Both the position numbers and the translations under genes were made by a program. From NCBI GenBank assembly GCA_037903475.1, contig JBAJFG010000621.1, positions 1,178,001-1,242,000 of the forward strand: 64,000 bases of DNA, read 5' to 3'. The first letter of the stretch is position 1, and every line of letters starts with the position of its first letter. The notes below the pieces were generated by a model that saw nothing but the letters and a program-made list of their open reading frames with translations, did not search any database and was not told where the DNA came from. Shown here in pieces: positions 23,101 to 35,044 of this stretch. This DNA comes from Ancylostoma caninum (taxonomy: Eukaryota; Nematoda; Chromadorea; Rhabditida; Ancylostomatidae).

Positions 23101-26100
23101 TCTTTCTATCTATGAGCGTAAAATCTTTCCCTCAATCTTCCTCCCCCCCCCATCTCCGCCCCTGCCCTCTTCTTCTACAAATCATCACGCCTCAGAATGG
23201 AGATGTGTTCCTCGCTAAAGACAGAAAGTCCGGCTTGTCTCGATCTCCCTGACACGGTGACGATCTTGCTGGCCAACATCTACGCATACAACAGTGGGCC
23301 ATAATGCATCCATCTCTAGCAGATTAAGCAGGCAGGAAATGACGGCCACTCCTCGGAATAGATTTTGGGATATTAACATCAGAAGAATCCTAAGGCGACG
23401 CTGATCGCAATGATATATGTACCAACGCACTCCCTCACAAGAGCGCCGAGAAACGAGGCATATAATGTTTCCGCAAATTCCAAACATCTGGGGCCGTAGT
23501 AATTGCGCTTAAACTGCCGGTCAACCAGGAGGTTTAACCGACAGTTATACACTTTATAACCAGGAAACATTACTTTCTTGAAATTGTCTAAAAGAAATGA
23601 ATTTCGAGTTGGTTTCAATAACCTTGATATAACCGGCAGGTTATACCACAGTTTGGATGCTGGTCTCGGGCGCTGCAAAGCCGTCGGCTTGTTGGATCGC
23701 CCAGCCACTGCCATATCGATATTGATAAAGCGCGCGCAGAGAGCGCGCTCTGGCCCGGACGCAGACAAGGGGACATCCCGGTTATTAAAAAGTCCTCCAG
23801 AGGACTTTTTAGATCCCGGTTATACAAGTGTGTAAGTGGCATTGCAGCATGATTTTGCGTTAAAATTCGGGCTTTCCTAACTATGCATTGTAACCGTAAA
23901 GCTGATATTTTGAATATTTAGGAAAATTAAGCAATTTCCTTCCGTTTTGCGTTCCAAATTATTTTTTTTTGCATTTAAAACAACCGAGTAGCTCTGGCAA
24001 TGCATTAGGTCTCATTTTACAAGTGCGAGAAGTTAATGAAACAGATTGAAATGAAGCCTACGTGGTTTGAAGCTTTGACTAACAAGGTTCTACATCATGT
24101 ATAACAGTAACTGGCCTGTCGATATTACACTACACGTTTATGGGGCGCCTCCCGCCTAGAACGACAAGTTGCTGTTTGATAGAGTGGGTAAGATCATAGG
24201 ATATGATCGAGAGAGTGCGGGGTTTAAATCCTGTCGGTATCCGTGGTTTTGCATTTTCGCGTTTGCGCCATTAACCACGACTAAAATGACCAAAAAGGTA
24301 CGAACACATTAGTTATGCACGTAATTCTGCACTATTCGCAATATTAGGAATGTAGTTCAGATCCGATGCGCTATTGCTTCAGAATTGTAAAATGAACACC
24401 CTTTCATTCGAAACAGAAAACGGATTAATCGTGGAGAACATCTACTAACAGCGGCGAGGTGTACACCATTGAATTCCTTTGTCATTGCCTAAGTTTGAAT
24501 CAGTATGGCTATGAATATTGTGGCTCAGTGCGATGACTGTTGTCATGCACGCAAGTCTTCGCGGATTCGTTTCCTCGCTGAGGCCGTCTTTTGCCCATAA
24601 ATGGAAATGGAGTGGATGTAGTTCAAGTTATGACAAGAATTTGGTTAAATCTTGGTTATAAGTCGGTTAACCTCGAAAACCGACAGTGTTCGAGGCCACA
24701 ACTTTCTCTATAACTGTCGGTTCCAGCGCAATTACTACGACCCCTGGACTTCAGAGCGTTATAATTTCCGAGATCAAATCTTATGTTCCAGGACTGGGAT
24801 TGTAATATGGAAGAGATGGCTAACTCAGCGGCGCAGGGATGTCCAGATGCTCCAGAAGCACCGACAATAGCCGGACTAGGCAAGCTTGGGATGTTTTTCA
24901 AATCGTAAGCGTGCTTCTACACTTGAAACCATTTATCTAGAAAGATTTTGCGGTCACTGCTTCAGGACAACCGTCGGGGGAAATTGCAATCCCATCGAAA
25001 CTAGCGAAACTCTGATTAAAGACCTGTGGAGGGACGGCGCTAAAAAACAGAAGGATTATAAAATAGAGGCCGGCAATGACGCATTCACTCACGTAAAATT
25101 ATCAAGCACTTCTTGCTTTTTTTTCAAGATGAACGTCTGAAGGAAACTTTAACTCACAGCTTTTAACTTCTTACAGATGGCTTACTCTGTCTCCATGAAC
25201 TTTGCATGCACTTATCAAATGTGTTCGAAAAAATACTATCAACTTTGTTTATATAAGAACAAGTACATTTCTTTCAATTGCACGCACAACCATTTATGCG
25301 CTTCAATCTAATTGTTTCAGTGCGTTCACTGAAAATAATCAAGGCAAGCTCTACAACCCTGCCAATTCCCTCAGTGATGTCTGCGCAGATTGCGGGGTCC
25401 CGGCTTGTCAAAATGCGCTATGTACCAACGCATTCACACCAGGTAAATTATTTCCTCCAACAGAGAAGCGGTTTTGGATATGGCGAAACATGGTGAAGTG
25501 AAAAGTGGGTAATTGGGTAGACAGATTTCTCGAAAGTGAATGTTGTGTGAAGGTTGTCCCACTAAAGAGCAGAGGTAAGGAAGTATAGGTAAGGTGTACC
25601 TGCTCATCAAATTTCATCTATGAGGTTTCCACCAGCAGAACATGATACAAATCAGGACATGATACCAATAAAAATAAGTAGTTAGTGGATGCAACAAGAA
25701 AGTGCATTTTCAACACACGGACAATAAGAGCCTCTCTACGAATTCGGAATGAAGTCAATCTGGATCTAATAGAAATGTGATCCAGCCCAAATTTGATAAC
25801 CCATAGTAGATGTAAGAATTTGCATTAGCAAAGTTGCGCCTGAGAAAGAGAGATTCTGACATAAACCAGTGAAAAGAAAAACAAGGTTTGTGAGGAACAT
25901 CACTGACGACAGGAGCAGAATACTGAGACATGATTGAGTTTCGAAACGTGTACGCCTTTTTCCTACAGAAGACCTCCGCTCCCCTGTCATTTTCATCCGA
26001 GGAGAAGGAAGTTCTATTATTTTGACAATTATCACTTCGCGGTGGCCACTACAAATCTCCTAGAGTACTTCACTCAAAGTCTCTTCGCCCCGCACACTAT

Positions 26101-29100
26101 CTAGTCACCAAACGATGGCGATCATTGCCCTCCAGGGTGATGGGATCAGCACCCGCACATAGGTGCTGCTCGCAGCACCGCCACGGGTGTGATGTCTACC
26201 ACTCCTCAGTGTTGGTAGGTCGTAGCGCGCGCGGTCATCCCCCCCCCCACCCAAACGTGGCGACGAGTTGTGCTGGCAGCTAATCTCACCGCCATGACGC
26301 TTTACTACGGGCCCTGATTTCCGGAAGCTGGGACGGCCAAACGGGCCGCCTTCACGGCTAGAGCAAGGTTTCCTCTTGCAACACCTAGGGTTGCTAAGGT
26401 GAGGAAAACGAGCCATAATAGCGTCGTAACTGTTCCCGGTAGGCCCTTTTGATTCATCTGAAAGCGGAGAAGACAATAATGTCAAGTTAATCAATAATTT
26501 TGTGCAAAAAAGGTTGCCTCACTCATGTTAATCTTGTTGGAAAACCCTATAGGAAATGTTCTCGCCCGTCGCCGCGCGGTTATAGAAAAAACGATAAAAT
26601 CGATATAATAAAAATCATTACGTTTGGTCGTGCTCCATAAAACGCCATCCTGCCGTGTGAGTATGGCTGAACAAATGTTAAAAGCCTTAGGTGATTTGAT
26701 ATCCTGTCATCAGGAATGTGTAATATGTGGCGACTTTGATGGAACTTTGCAGGTCTTACGGCTTGACACAACATGTCATTGGTGGCACACTGAGGGAGAA
26801 CACTCTCGATTTAGTCTTGTCTAGTGATAAGGGGCTGGTAGAGGAACTAAAAGTTGACGTCTTTGTCGGCACCAGCGATCACTTTCTGCAAATTTTCAAC
26901 TGAATCTTTCTATAACTACTGATCCCTACATCGTTAAACGGGACTTCAAAGCAGCCAATTTCGCTGACATCAGAAACTACTTATACAATGTTGACTGGTA
27001 TGGATCTCTTGATAAGGTCAGTAGCGTGGATGGAAAGTATGAACTCTTCTTAGTGATTCTACACCACTTTATCAAACTCTTCGTCCCACGTGTCAAGGCC
27101 CCTCTAAGCGCTTCCAAGGTGCCCCCTCACATCAGGTCATTAGCCCACAGACGATTACTGGCTTGGAATGCAGCTGTTGCAGAAGGAACGAGTGACAACT
27201 GGGCAAGATTCTCGAGACTTAATAAGTTGCTTGAAAGAAAATTGTGGAAGTACAATGCCAATCTTGAAAAAAAATGTTATTCGATCTGAAAACAAAAACG
27301 CGTTTTACAAGCTAGTGAATTTCAGAATTCGCGTGAAGCACAAAATTGGGACTTTGGTAAAGGATGACGGCAAAATTGCACATACTAAGCATGATAAGGC
27401 CGAAACGTTAGCGGACGTTTTTGCGCGATCTTTCACTAATTCTGGCTCAAGGTTAAATGCCTTTAGCGCTCCAGCTTTTCCAAGAATGAGTGATTCTTTA
27501 TGGTTTCACGGGGATGAGCTTTTTAATACACTCTCCGCATGGCCTGCTTTTCACTCGGATACTCCTGGTCATATTCCGCTAATATTTATTAAGAACATAC
27601 TGGACATAATAACTGGACCACTAGTGTACATATTCAATTTAAGCCTTATGCGGACAGAAGTACCTAGTAGGTGGAAACTCTCTCTTGTGACCCCTTTGCC
27701 CAAGAAGCCTCCTTTCACATCTCTATTGAACTATCGCCCAATCAGTATTACTTCAGTTTTCGCCAGAGCGTTTGAAAAGATTCTCAAGAAAAGAATTGAA
27801 AAACATCTTCAAGAACGCTCCATCATATCTCCGTTTCAACATGGCTTTCAAAAGGGCAAGTCTACTGTAACCGCCATGCTTCAGTCCTTGAATGACTGGA
27901 CAGTTAATGCTGATCACGGGCATAGCACTGACGTTGTTTTTCTTGACTTCTGTAAGGCCTTTGATAAAGTACCCCATGACAAGTTACTCTTTAAATTAGA
28001 TAGAATTGGAAATCACCCGAGGATTATTGGATGGATTCAGGCGTTTTTCTCTGATCGTATGTTCATTGTACGAGTAGGGTCTGGCTTCTCTGAGCCAAGA
28101 CGGATCACAAGTGGGGTCCCACAGGGGGGAGTCCTCTCTCCCATTCTCTTTAATATCTACACGTACGAACTTCCCCTTCTCGTCACAGCTGTCGGTGTGA
28201 ACTGCTGTGCTTTTGCCGATGACTTCAAAATCTACTGTAAAAGCTCAGATTGTTTAGCACTCCAGAATGCAATCGATATTGTACACAAGTGGTCTAAGGA
28301 ATGGGAGATCCCACTCTCGGAGGAAAAGACTAAGCTGATGCATATTGTACCCAGTTGTCATGGATATGTTGTAGGAGGAACCCCCATTAAAGTGGTTGAC
28401 AAAATTAAAGACTTGAGTTTTTTAGTAACAAGCGACCTAAACTTTGACCATCACTGCGAACAAATCGCAGCGAAGGTCATGGGTGTAATGTACAAACTAT
28501 TCAGAGCATTGTTTACAAAGAACAGTGTGATTCTTTTACTCTCATTTAAAACATACATAAGACCATTACTTGAATACGGGACCGTTATCTTTTGCCAACA
28601 CAAACGGAAGGTTAGTGATACACTTGAAAAGGTCCAGAATAGTTTTACAAGAAAGCTTTTTATAAGAACAGTCGGTTTCTCTTATGACAGGATTCCCTCC
28701 TTTAAGGAGAGGAATATGAATCTCGGCTTACATCCTCTTTCTTGGAGGAGAAGAAAATTCGATCTACTTATGTTTCATAAAATCGTTCACGGTCACTCTG
28801 GACTTGATCCTGAGAAATACTTCTCGTTCAGAACTTCCATAACCAGAGGTGGCGTACGGAAGCTCCGCCTTAATAGAGCCAGACCTAAGTGTCGTTCAAA
28901 TTTTTTCATCAATAGAGCAGGTTCCGACTACCTTGCATTGAGCAGAGTGCAAGCAGTTCCTTCTAGTTTACGATCCTTTAAAAGTATGATCCACAGCTAC
29001 CTGAAATCTTGATGCTATCCTAGTCATTGTTCCCAATCTGTTGTTTTATGTCTTTTGTTTGTTTCACTTAGCGTTAATTTTATCCTTTAGATAAGCTAGT

Positions 29101-31340
29101 TTTTTGTTTTGTGTTACTTCCAGTTGATCGTTAGCATGAGATACCTCATGTAATAAATAAAATCAATAAGTCGACAAGCTAGTCAATAAGATCAGTTCGA
29201 AATTAGCCTAGAACCATCATCTTCTTTGCTGGGCCTGTTGGCAAAATGTGATTCAGATCGGTTAATTTCCCTTGATTTCTATTCTAAACATACTTACACA
29301 CATACAAACACAAAAACAAACTCACAAACTCGTACTTTATAAATACAGATCAAGCGAAGCAGAACCACGAGCTGAGCACGACTGGTCCTGTAAAATCCAA
29401 TGAACTTCCCGAAAAATGCTGATAATGGCTTCAACGTTTTAGAATAGGGAACTCTGAGGAAAATGGCAGGACGATCAAGGCTTTCTTGGACCACGAGCTA
29501 TATGTATACCACTAGAATGCGCGGGTCACCATCTATTGCTTACAGACTGTACTCTTGCTAAGGCGCGTCAGTAGCAGACCTTCGACCGGTGGTAACAACT
29601 TTACGGAATTCAAAGGAAAATGATTAAGTTTCCATCCTGCCCACCTCCCAAAGTGAAGGTGTCCCGCTGAATGAAGATAATGCTGGGAGAGGACTCAGTG
29701 TTTTCAGCTCGCCCCAAGGTAGGTGCTAAACTTATTGTAAGCAAGGTGTATCCGTGTGGGGGAAAATAAGATCCTCCTATATAGAAATAAAATAACGCAT
29801 TTGAAGGTACACATATAAAGCTACTGGTGATAGAGCCATTATAGTCATTACTATTGCTATTTTATTTCAGTTGTGAACAAAGTCAGCAAGGTCTGCCCTA
29901 CATGTACGGCGGATGTAGCGGAAGACGTCAGGGTCACAGCTCTCGACATGCATAACTATTACAGGTAACAGTCTCAAGAACAAGTGAACAGATCCGTGAG
30001 TTTGTTGCTTTTGCTTCAGGAGGGTTCTAGCTACAGGATGGGCAAAGGACAAAATTATCCACTATGCGAAACCAGCCTCAGAGATGAACGCCTTGGTAAA
30101 ATCGTCGTGGTTCTGGCTTATTCATTCACGTAGTGTGGAAATATCAGGTGTATGAAAAAGACCTCGAAGACAAGGCATACGCCCACGTTGTGGCCCCAGC
30201 ACGTTGCCCAGAAGCATCGGAAGGTGATACTGGAGAAAACTTTTGGATGAGCGGAGATTACAAACTGTCACATGTCGAGGCCATCGAAGAGGTACGTACA
30301 CCATAGTTGTTAAACGATAAATCTGAAGTGATTGTCATCAGAAAGGGAAAAGGGAGAAACATTCTATGCTTTGTCTTGTTCAGTTTTATTCAACATTGTG
30401 TTGTGCCTTGGATCTCATTCGTTTCAGGCAATGAAGGAATGGTGGGGACCATTGGAATCGACCGGACTTGGTGACAACCTTGAATACACAGCAGATAGGC
30501 AGCAGGGGACGTTCAAATACCTTGCCAATGTATGTTGAACTCTTTTCTCCCAAACTTCGATGTCTCCTGATTTTTGCATCCTGTCCACTTCCCACCTTCA
30601 TTGGTGCAGAGTTTGATTTGCTGTGCTCTACGATTATGTGTCTATACCTTCTCAAAACCGGCAGGTACGTACTGACGTGTAAAGTCTAATTTTCGAAGAA
30701 CTTTAGGTTGCTCATGATAAGACCACACAGATTGGCTGTGCAGTGAAAACATGCCTTGCGCAGGGAATTACTGTTGTCGACTGTCGCTACAACCCGTAAG
30801 TTGGCGTTCTTAATGTTCGAATAGATTACAGCTATTTTTAAACAACTAAATCGACTTATTCAACGTAAAATTTCTTGCCGGAGAGAAAGCTGTTACTCTA
30901 TTTGACTGAAAAAATTCCTGAAAACTCCAGGTCAAAACTCGGCTTTGTTATCAGTGCGGCTCACTAAATAAATGCCGTACAGTGGAACTCATGGGGTTTC
31001 ACTTCCAATTTCATGCTCAGTAAAGATTAATGATGTTAAAGAGAAATGTGTCGTAGCTCTGTCGTTTTTAGTGTTCATTTTCTAAGTCCAGTTCTACGTA
31101 TGGGAGACTGTTATTACGACCCATAGAAACCACTTTTAGTCAGTATTGAAAAATCATACTCTAGTCTACTATGTATCTTCTGAAGATCTCGTACAACTTC
31201 TCCTTGATAGACTCGATTTCAGCGCGATAGCAGTTGACGACCCCATCTACAAAGCTGGTAAAATGCCTTGCAAACCATGCCCAACCGGCACAGCTTGCTC
31301 GAAACTCGGAGGACTGTGTGAGGCCACTGCTACCCCATAA
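20129..31340 (+). CDS. Gene A: two-CAP-domain ASP-type secreted protein
   Basis: Exons: 20129-20146 (MIAIWL, candidate leader), then a missing exon, then 22195-22340, 24792-24904, 24966-25092, 25177-25262, 25321-25442 (first CAP domain), 29871-29964, 30020-30095, 30148-30291, 30428-30529, 30707-30795, 31223-31340 (second). All are GT-AG; the identified CAP exons sum to 1217 nt and close in phase if the missing exon ends in phase 1. Domain 1 opens FGCKNSLISDEWREK with LHNDHRRKLAKGE and DWDCNMEEMA, then CTYQMCSKKYYQLCLY. Domain 2 has CPTCTADVAED, LDMHNYYRR, GENFW, GLGDNLEY, GCAVKTC and VDCRY, and ends in a cysteine-rich hinge (CKPCPTGTACSKLGGLC). CAP proteins of this type are secreted by parasitic nematodes. 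The HYTQ motif carrying the second CAP histidine is replaced in both domains. Intron 2 holds a TIR element, intron 5 a CR1-like insertion. Confidence 0.9.
20533..20886 (+). CDS. Cysteine-rich open frame inside gene A intron 1, unidentified
   Basis: A 117-codon frame begins MWSISRRDHAYECESHG and has a regular cysteine pattern in its first half (C, CC, C, C, C within about 60 residues: KKFCCGRNSEERYTKCF, FSNFCENQ, HACEI). This density resembles nematode secreted cysteine-rich modules, but I cannot name the domain. It lies between the candidate first exon of gene A and its first CAP exon, so it could be a separate gene, an exon shared with the TATA promoter at 20080, or a relic. The second half is unremarkable and could be intronic. 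No leader is present in the frame itself. Confidence 0.3.
   Translation: MWSISRRDHAYECESHGKKFCCGRNSEERYTKCFKNMDFSNFCENQILHSNVDVERIHACEIPMYTTQDRRTNLLPAMESCGNVHPHKRKLVTKATVHIVSINSRQILEQKCSNKNL
21322..21579. mobile_element. GC-rich palindromic MITE or foldback element in gene A intron 1
   Basis: The ends are inverted copies of about 52 bp: left CCGCTATAGTCCTCGAAGAC then GCACCCTGCGTCGCCGTCG; right the reverse complement with few mismatches. CTA occurs directly outside both ends (21321-21323 and 21578-21580) and may be a 3-bp target duplication. A second perfect palindrome, ATCGCCAACATCGGC with its complement, sits in the middle at about 21443-21476. Composition differs sharply from the AT-rich surroundings. 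Confidence 0.7.
22521..22654 (-). CDS. Isolated antisense exon in gene A intron 2, unidentified
   Basis: On the minus strand an acceptor TTTGCAG is followed by 134 bases open in one frame, encoding segments LAALYATIKLGFGEMANSVN and LLTHNTHGTPVNEKYGYYAT, and ending ACG before GTAAGT. Entry phase is 1 and exit phase 0. The residue composition looks like real protein. No partner exons were located with confidence on the minus strand, so it may belong to a nested gene or to a decayed one. Confidence 0.4.
23488..24747. mobile_element. TIR element 1 (about 1.26 kb) in gene A intron 2
   Basis: Left end CTGGGGCCGTAGTAATTGCG; right end is the complement of CCAGGGGTCGTAGTAATTGC. Subterminal regions carry repeated motifs built on GGTTATA and ACCGACAGTTATA in both orientations. 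A 24-bp near-perfect palindrome (AAAAAGTCCTC … GAGGACTTTTT) at 23787-23810 is flanked by direct copies of ATCCCGGTTAT. A tRNA-like module lies at about 24171-24242. No transposase frame is visible. The intron is absent of this insert in paralogue B. Confidence 0.8.
24178..24231 (+). other. tRNA-like Pol III promoter module in TIR element 1
   Basis: TGATAGAGTGG (24178-24188) resembles the A box TRGCNNAGYGG, and GGTTTAAATCC (24221-24231) resembles the B box GGTTCRANTCC. The gap between them is 32 nt, the same as in TIR element 2 and close to the spacing in a real tRNA. The flanks do not fold into a good cloverleaf. Confidence 0.45.
26600..29160 (+). mobile_element. CR1-like non-LTR retrotransposon, 5' truncated, in gene A intron 5 (copy 2)
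   Basis: The insert starts within the endonuclease region, recognisable across shifted frames (VICGDF at about 26728, a TLDLVLSSD-like segment near 26800, SDHF near 26875), continues through an open reverse transcriptase frame and ends in an A/T-rich tail near 29150-29160 (TAATAAATAAAATC). 5' truncation is the normal outcome of target-primed reverse transcription. The reverse transcriptase is clearly different from copies 1 and 3, so this is another family. Confidence 0.85.
27168..29012 (+). CDS. Reverse transcriptase of CR1-like element (copy 2)
   Basis: A 614-codon frame, open throughout the polymerase region. Motifs: YRPISITS (189-196), catalytic Asp260 in FLDFCKAFDKVPH, GVPQGGVLSP (from 316), and FADD (349-352), where tyrosine of the usual YADD box is replaced by phenylalanine, a substitution found in other active non-LTR families. 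The first roughly 40 codons are in an alternative frame relative to the decayed endonuclease upstream, so the true polyprotein start is lost. The C-terminal part (RRRKFDLLMFHKIVHG and RARPKCRSNFFINR) is typical of the group. It lies in sense orientation in intron 5 of gene A. Confidence 0.9.
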   Translation: MQLLQKERVTTGQDSRDLISCLKENCGSTMPILKKNVIRSENKNAFYKLVNFRIRVKHKIGTLVKDDGKIAHTKHDKAETLADVFARSFTNSGSRLNAFSAPAFPRMSDSLWFHGDELFNTLSAWPAFHSDTPGHIPLIFIKNILDIITGPLVYIFNLSLMRTEVPSRWKLSLVTPLPKKPPFTSLLNYRPISITSVFARAFEKILKKRIEKHLQERSIISPFQHGFQKGKSTVTAMLQSLNDWTVNADHGHSTDVVFLDFCKAFDKVPHDKLLFKLDRIGNHPRIIGWIQAFFSDRMFIVRVGSGFSEPRRITSGVPQGGVLSPILFNIYTYELPLLVTAVGVNCCAFADDFKIYCKSSDCLALQNAIDIVHKWSKEWEIPLSEEKTKLMHIVPSCHGYVVGGTPIKVVDKIKDLSFLVTSDLNFDHHCEQIAAKVMGVMYKLFRALFTKNSVILLLSFKTYIRPLLEYGTVIFCQHKRKVSDTLEKVQNSFTRKLFIRTVGFSYDRIPSFKERNMNLGLHPLSWRRRKFDLLMFHKIVHGHSGLDPEKYFSFRTSITRGGVRKLRLNRARPKCRSNFFINRAGSDYLALSRVQAVPSSLRSFKSMIHSYLKS

Positions 31341-31475
31341 ACATGTGTGATTTAGCTTGACTCTCTTTGTTTTCTGTCATGTGTTTCTTTTTTAGTTTGG
31401 TTAGTTTGGGTTCAGCATAAAGACGAGCATTCATCCCCGTGTCATATATCACATATCTGTATATATAAAAGTCAA

Positions 31476-31887
<412 letters not shown>

Positions 31888-32023
31888 TGTGTTTGTGTGT
31901 TTCTGTGTTTGTACGTTTGTATGTTACTTATAGAAATCGCGGAGCGTGAACTGATCCGGACCAAATTTTGCACGCAGGTCCGTTAGGGGCCGACGGAGGT
32001 TACATATAGGCTACTTTGTACCT

Positions 32024-32395
32024 GGGATTATCGATCGATTTATCGATTATATCAATTTCATTGATTTTTCTTTATTTTTGCCCAGGGGTCGGTGGGGACA
32101 TGTCTTCTGGGGTTCCTGAATATGCTGAATACGAACATGACAACCATTTTGCACGAAGTATCGATTTATTGATTTTATCGATTTTTTCCATTTTCGCTCG
32201 AGGACGGACAAAGACATGTCTTCTGGGGTTCCTCAATACGCTGAGTACGAATATTACAACCATTTTGAACGAACTATTGATTTCTTGATTTTATTGATTT
32301 TTGGCTGTTCCACCCAATGGAGCGGTGAAGACATCTCTCCTGGGGTACCTCGATACGCTGAATATGAGTATGACAACCATTTTGTACGAATACGT
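32024..32395. repeat. Three 115-116-bp tandem repeats in the Helitron interior
   Basis: Each unit pairs an ATCGATTTATCGATTATAT-like block with ACATGTCTTCTGGGGTTCCT followed by AATACGAA…ACAACCATTTTG. The second block begins near 32098, 32214 and 32329. A single diverged unit recurs at about 34390-34530 inside TIR element 2. Confidence 0.85.
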
Positions 32396-32593
32396 CGATT
32401 CAGTGTCACCGAAACAGCTTTGCTAACTTTTCGCTCAAAAGTCGATGGGAAAGGGTCACCTGGGCTCCGCTAACATGCCGATCACCAAAATTATGGGGAT
32501 TTTAATGAATTTGTTGGTGATAGTAATTGGCCTCAGCAGCGTGATGTAGCCAAGGTAGTAAAACACCCGAGCGAAGCCCGGTACGGCAGCTAG

Positions 32594-33822
32594 TCCCTCG
32601 TAATATTAAGCGAATGCATCACTGTTGTGCAACACACAGTCTACGACAATCTTGGAAACGTAAGAACTAGGTGCGAAACAAATTAAGGCTCAAAGATACA
32701 AGCAAAGAGAAAAATCGTAAAAAAGTTTGGTTAGGCACAACACAAGACACATGCCTCCGAAGATCTATTATTTCTCATTTAACTCCGACGGAAAAATGGA
32801 GTTTATTCTCAATGAACGTCGAATCCTCCACGCAAACAGAGTTTGATAGTCCTCCTTTAAGTCCTTTTTTTTACGGAGAAATTGATGAACAGAGGAACGA
32901 GCGCTGTTGCTTCTACTCTATTTATTGTCTTCCTGTCCATTCTTCATTAATGCGAGAGCACGCTTGACAAATTTCTGAATTCGATACTATAAAAATAAAC
33001 AAGATCCTGGTATCAAAAAACAACAAAATTGTGAACCTAATGTCACGCTGAAACCTAATTTGAATGATTGAAGAAAAATATGTGAATAATAAGTACACAA
33101 TTAACGACGTTTTCTATTTTTATTCCTATTCATGTTCCCTTCCACAAAACCATTTCTTTGACGAAATGGATGAAAAAAGATCAATTGTTCTGTTCGCTTC
33201 CTGCTCTTTATGAGTTGTGAGCGCTGCTACTTCTACTCTATCTATTCTCGGCTAATACGCTTGCACACTTGGCAAGTCCTTAATCCGATGCGGTAAAGCC
33301 TCGGAGAATCCGGGTAGCCTTGGTCCTAATACTGCAGCTGAATTCTGCTTTTTTTACTTTGAAGCTCTAGCGACTGAGAAAGGAATAGTAAACATATAGA
33401 ATAAACATTAAAAGTAAAGTGAGTAGAGGAAACATTTAAACACTAAACACCCCCATTTTTCCTTGAGTCCACCCTGAAAGCGGCAACTTTAAGAAGAAAA
33501 AAGATCATGATGAGCCCTGGGAAATACATCTTTTCTTCCAGCTCCTTGATAGTGGCTAGAGAGTGATTCAAATCGAAGAATTATTATGGCAGCACTAAGG
33601 AGACGAGTCTGGAGTCAGCGCATTTCAGTTACTATAACTAGGCTCAGTAAAACCTTTCCCAAGCAAATCAAGAAGTTAGTTAGTTATATTAGGGGAATCC
33701 TCCCGAATCCCAAATGTGTTCATACGACAACGGAGAATTAAAGCTCTTGCTCCGGGTGTTCTTCGACTTTTGAAAACATTTGTCGCATCATGCTGTTCAT
33801 AGTCAACATGCTCGAACAAATT
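32594..33822. other. Region downstream of gene A, partly homologous to the region downstream of gene B
   Basis: Positions 32610-32860 match 49060-49360 in patches (GCATCACTGTTGTGCAAC; CTCCGACGGAAAAA and GAATCCTCCACGCAAACAGA against similar strings). This marks the 3' side of the duplication. The B copy contains a longer open frame than the A copy, which has none, so conserved coding is not supported. Confidence 0.5.
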
Positions 33823-35044
33823 CTGGGGTGGTAGTAATTTGGCCGAAACCTCGAGGTAACCGCGAGGTAACCGTCAAAAGTTACCTCGAGGTCACCTCGA
33901 GGTCAATTTCCCCAAAATCTATTGTAAAACAACTGAGACCTCGAGGTAACCGACCGGTCACTTTGAGGTTTCACTCTGGTCTCGACCTACCGGTAACAGA
34001 ACTGAGACCGTGATCTAATATCTAATCATACATGTTTGTGAAAATAGTATCATGAGGCAAGAGACGCAGACCGGTCTCGAAAAAGTACTCAGGAGTACTT
34101 TTTCATTCTGACCTGCAGGTCTTAAGCTCTAAAGGGAACCTTCTGAGTTGAGTGGTTCCTCTCGTGTTCAGAGGGCTTCTTAGCTATTTTTTCACTCAAA
34201 CACCACGGATACTCTCTCTTTCAGAGGCAGACAGTTGGTTATTTTAAATATGGAAGGAATCCAGAGATCTTTCAAGCCTATTAGAGTGGCAAGAAAGTGC
34301 TGAGTCGATTTTTTAGAAAGTTCCAAAACTTTCGATCCAAACTTTGCACACGTTTCGCCCGGGCACCGGCGAAAGTTTTAGGATACTTTCCGCGGCGAAT
34401 TATCGATTGATGTATCAATTATATCGATTTTACAGGTTTTTCGCTACATCTACGCAGAGATCGGTGGAAGCATGTCTACCGGGGTTTCTTATAACCCTGA
34501 AACCGAATATGAGAACCATTTTGCACGAAAACCCCCCAAAAAAAGTTTTTTCGCCTTTGTGAGCAAAGAAACACAAAAACGCAATTATCTACGTTTTGAA
34601 GTAGCACTAACATTGTTTTGTCCAGAATTGTTGAGTGAATGGTGACAAGTAAGTGTGACATAAAGTTCGTGAGAAAATCATACCTATTTAAGTTGAAAAG
34701 GGAATACCACCGCTTGGTCGTTTCCTATGTAGTGAATACTCTAGCATCCAATGCTAATGATGATAGGTTTTTGATATACTTGATAAGTTTCGTATAGTCC
34801 AAAACAATTCAATGCCGATAAGGTACAAATGGCGTAGTGCAATGTGGGCTGTCTCTGAGGCAAACCCTCACGGGTTCGAATCCTCCCGAGACAAAATACT
34901 TTGCTTAATTAAAATCAGTCATCTCGCGGTTTCAGTTCGGTCACCTCGAGGTCAGTTCCTGGTCTCCGTGTGAAACCACGAGGTGACTCCGAGTTCAACC
35001 TCGCGGTAACCTCGAGGTTTCGGTCAAATTACTACCACCCCTGG
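33823..35044. mobile_element. TIR element 2 (about 1.22 kb) with palindrome, tRNA-like module and nested fragments
   Basis: Left CTGGGGTGGTAGTAATTTGG; right is the complement of CCAGGGGTGGTAGTAATTTG; the inverted arms run to about 50 bp. AAATT flanks both ends (33818-33822, 35045-35049). Subterminal ends are packed with ACCTCGAGGTAACC-type motifs. A palindrome GAAAAAGTACTC…GAGTACTTTTTC lies at 34079-34104. Inside are a mariner-end-like piece (about 34280-34335, close to the terminal repeat of the element at 37010) and one diverged Helitron unit (about 34390-34530). Confidence 0.8.
34830..34883 (+). other. tRNA-like Pol III promoter module in TIR element 2
   Basis: TGGCGTAGTGC (34830-34840) matches the A box at 10 of 11 positions and GGTTCGAATCC (34873-34883) is a perfect B box. 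The gap is 32 nt, as in TIR element 1. The T stem does not pair well, so it is not a functional tRNA. Confidence 0.55.

Noticed and set aside
24178..24231. Functional tRNA gene in TIR element 1
   Set aside because: Boxes are imperfect and no cloverleaf can be drawn.
34830..34883. Functional tRNA gene
   Set aside because: A and B boxes are good but the acceptor and T stems do not pair, so only a tRNA-like module is claimed.
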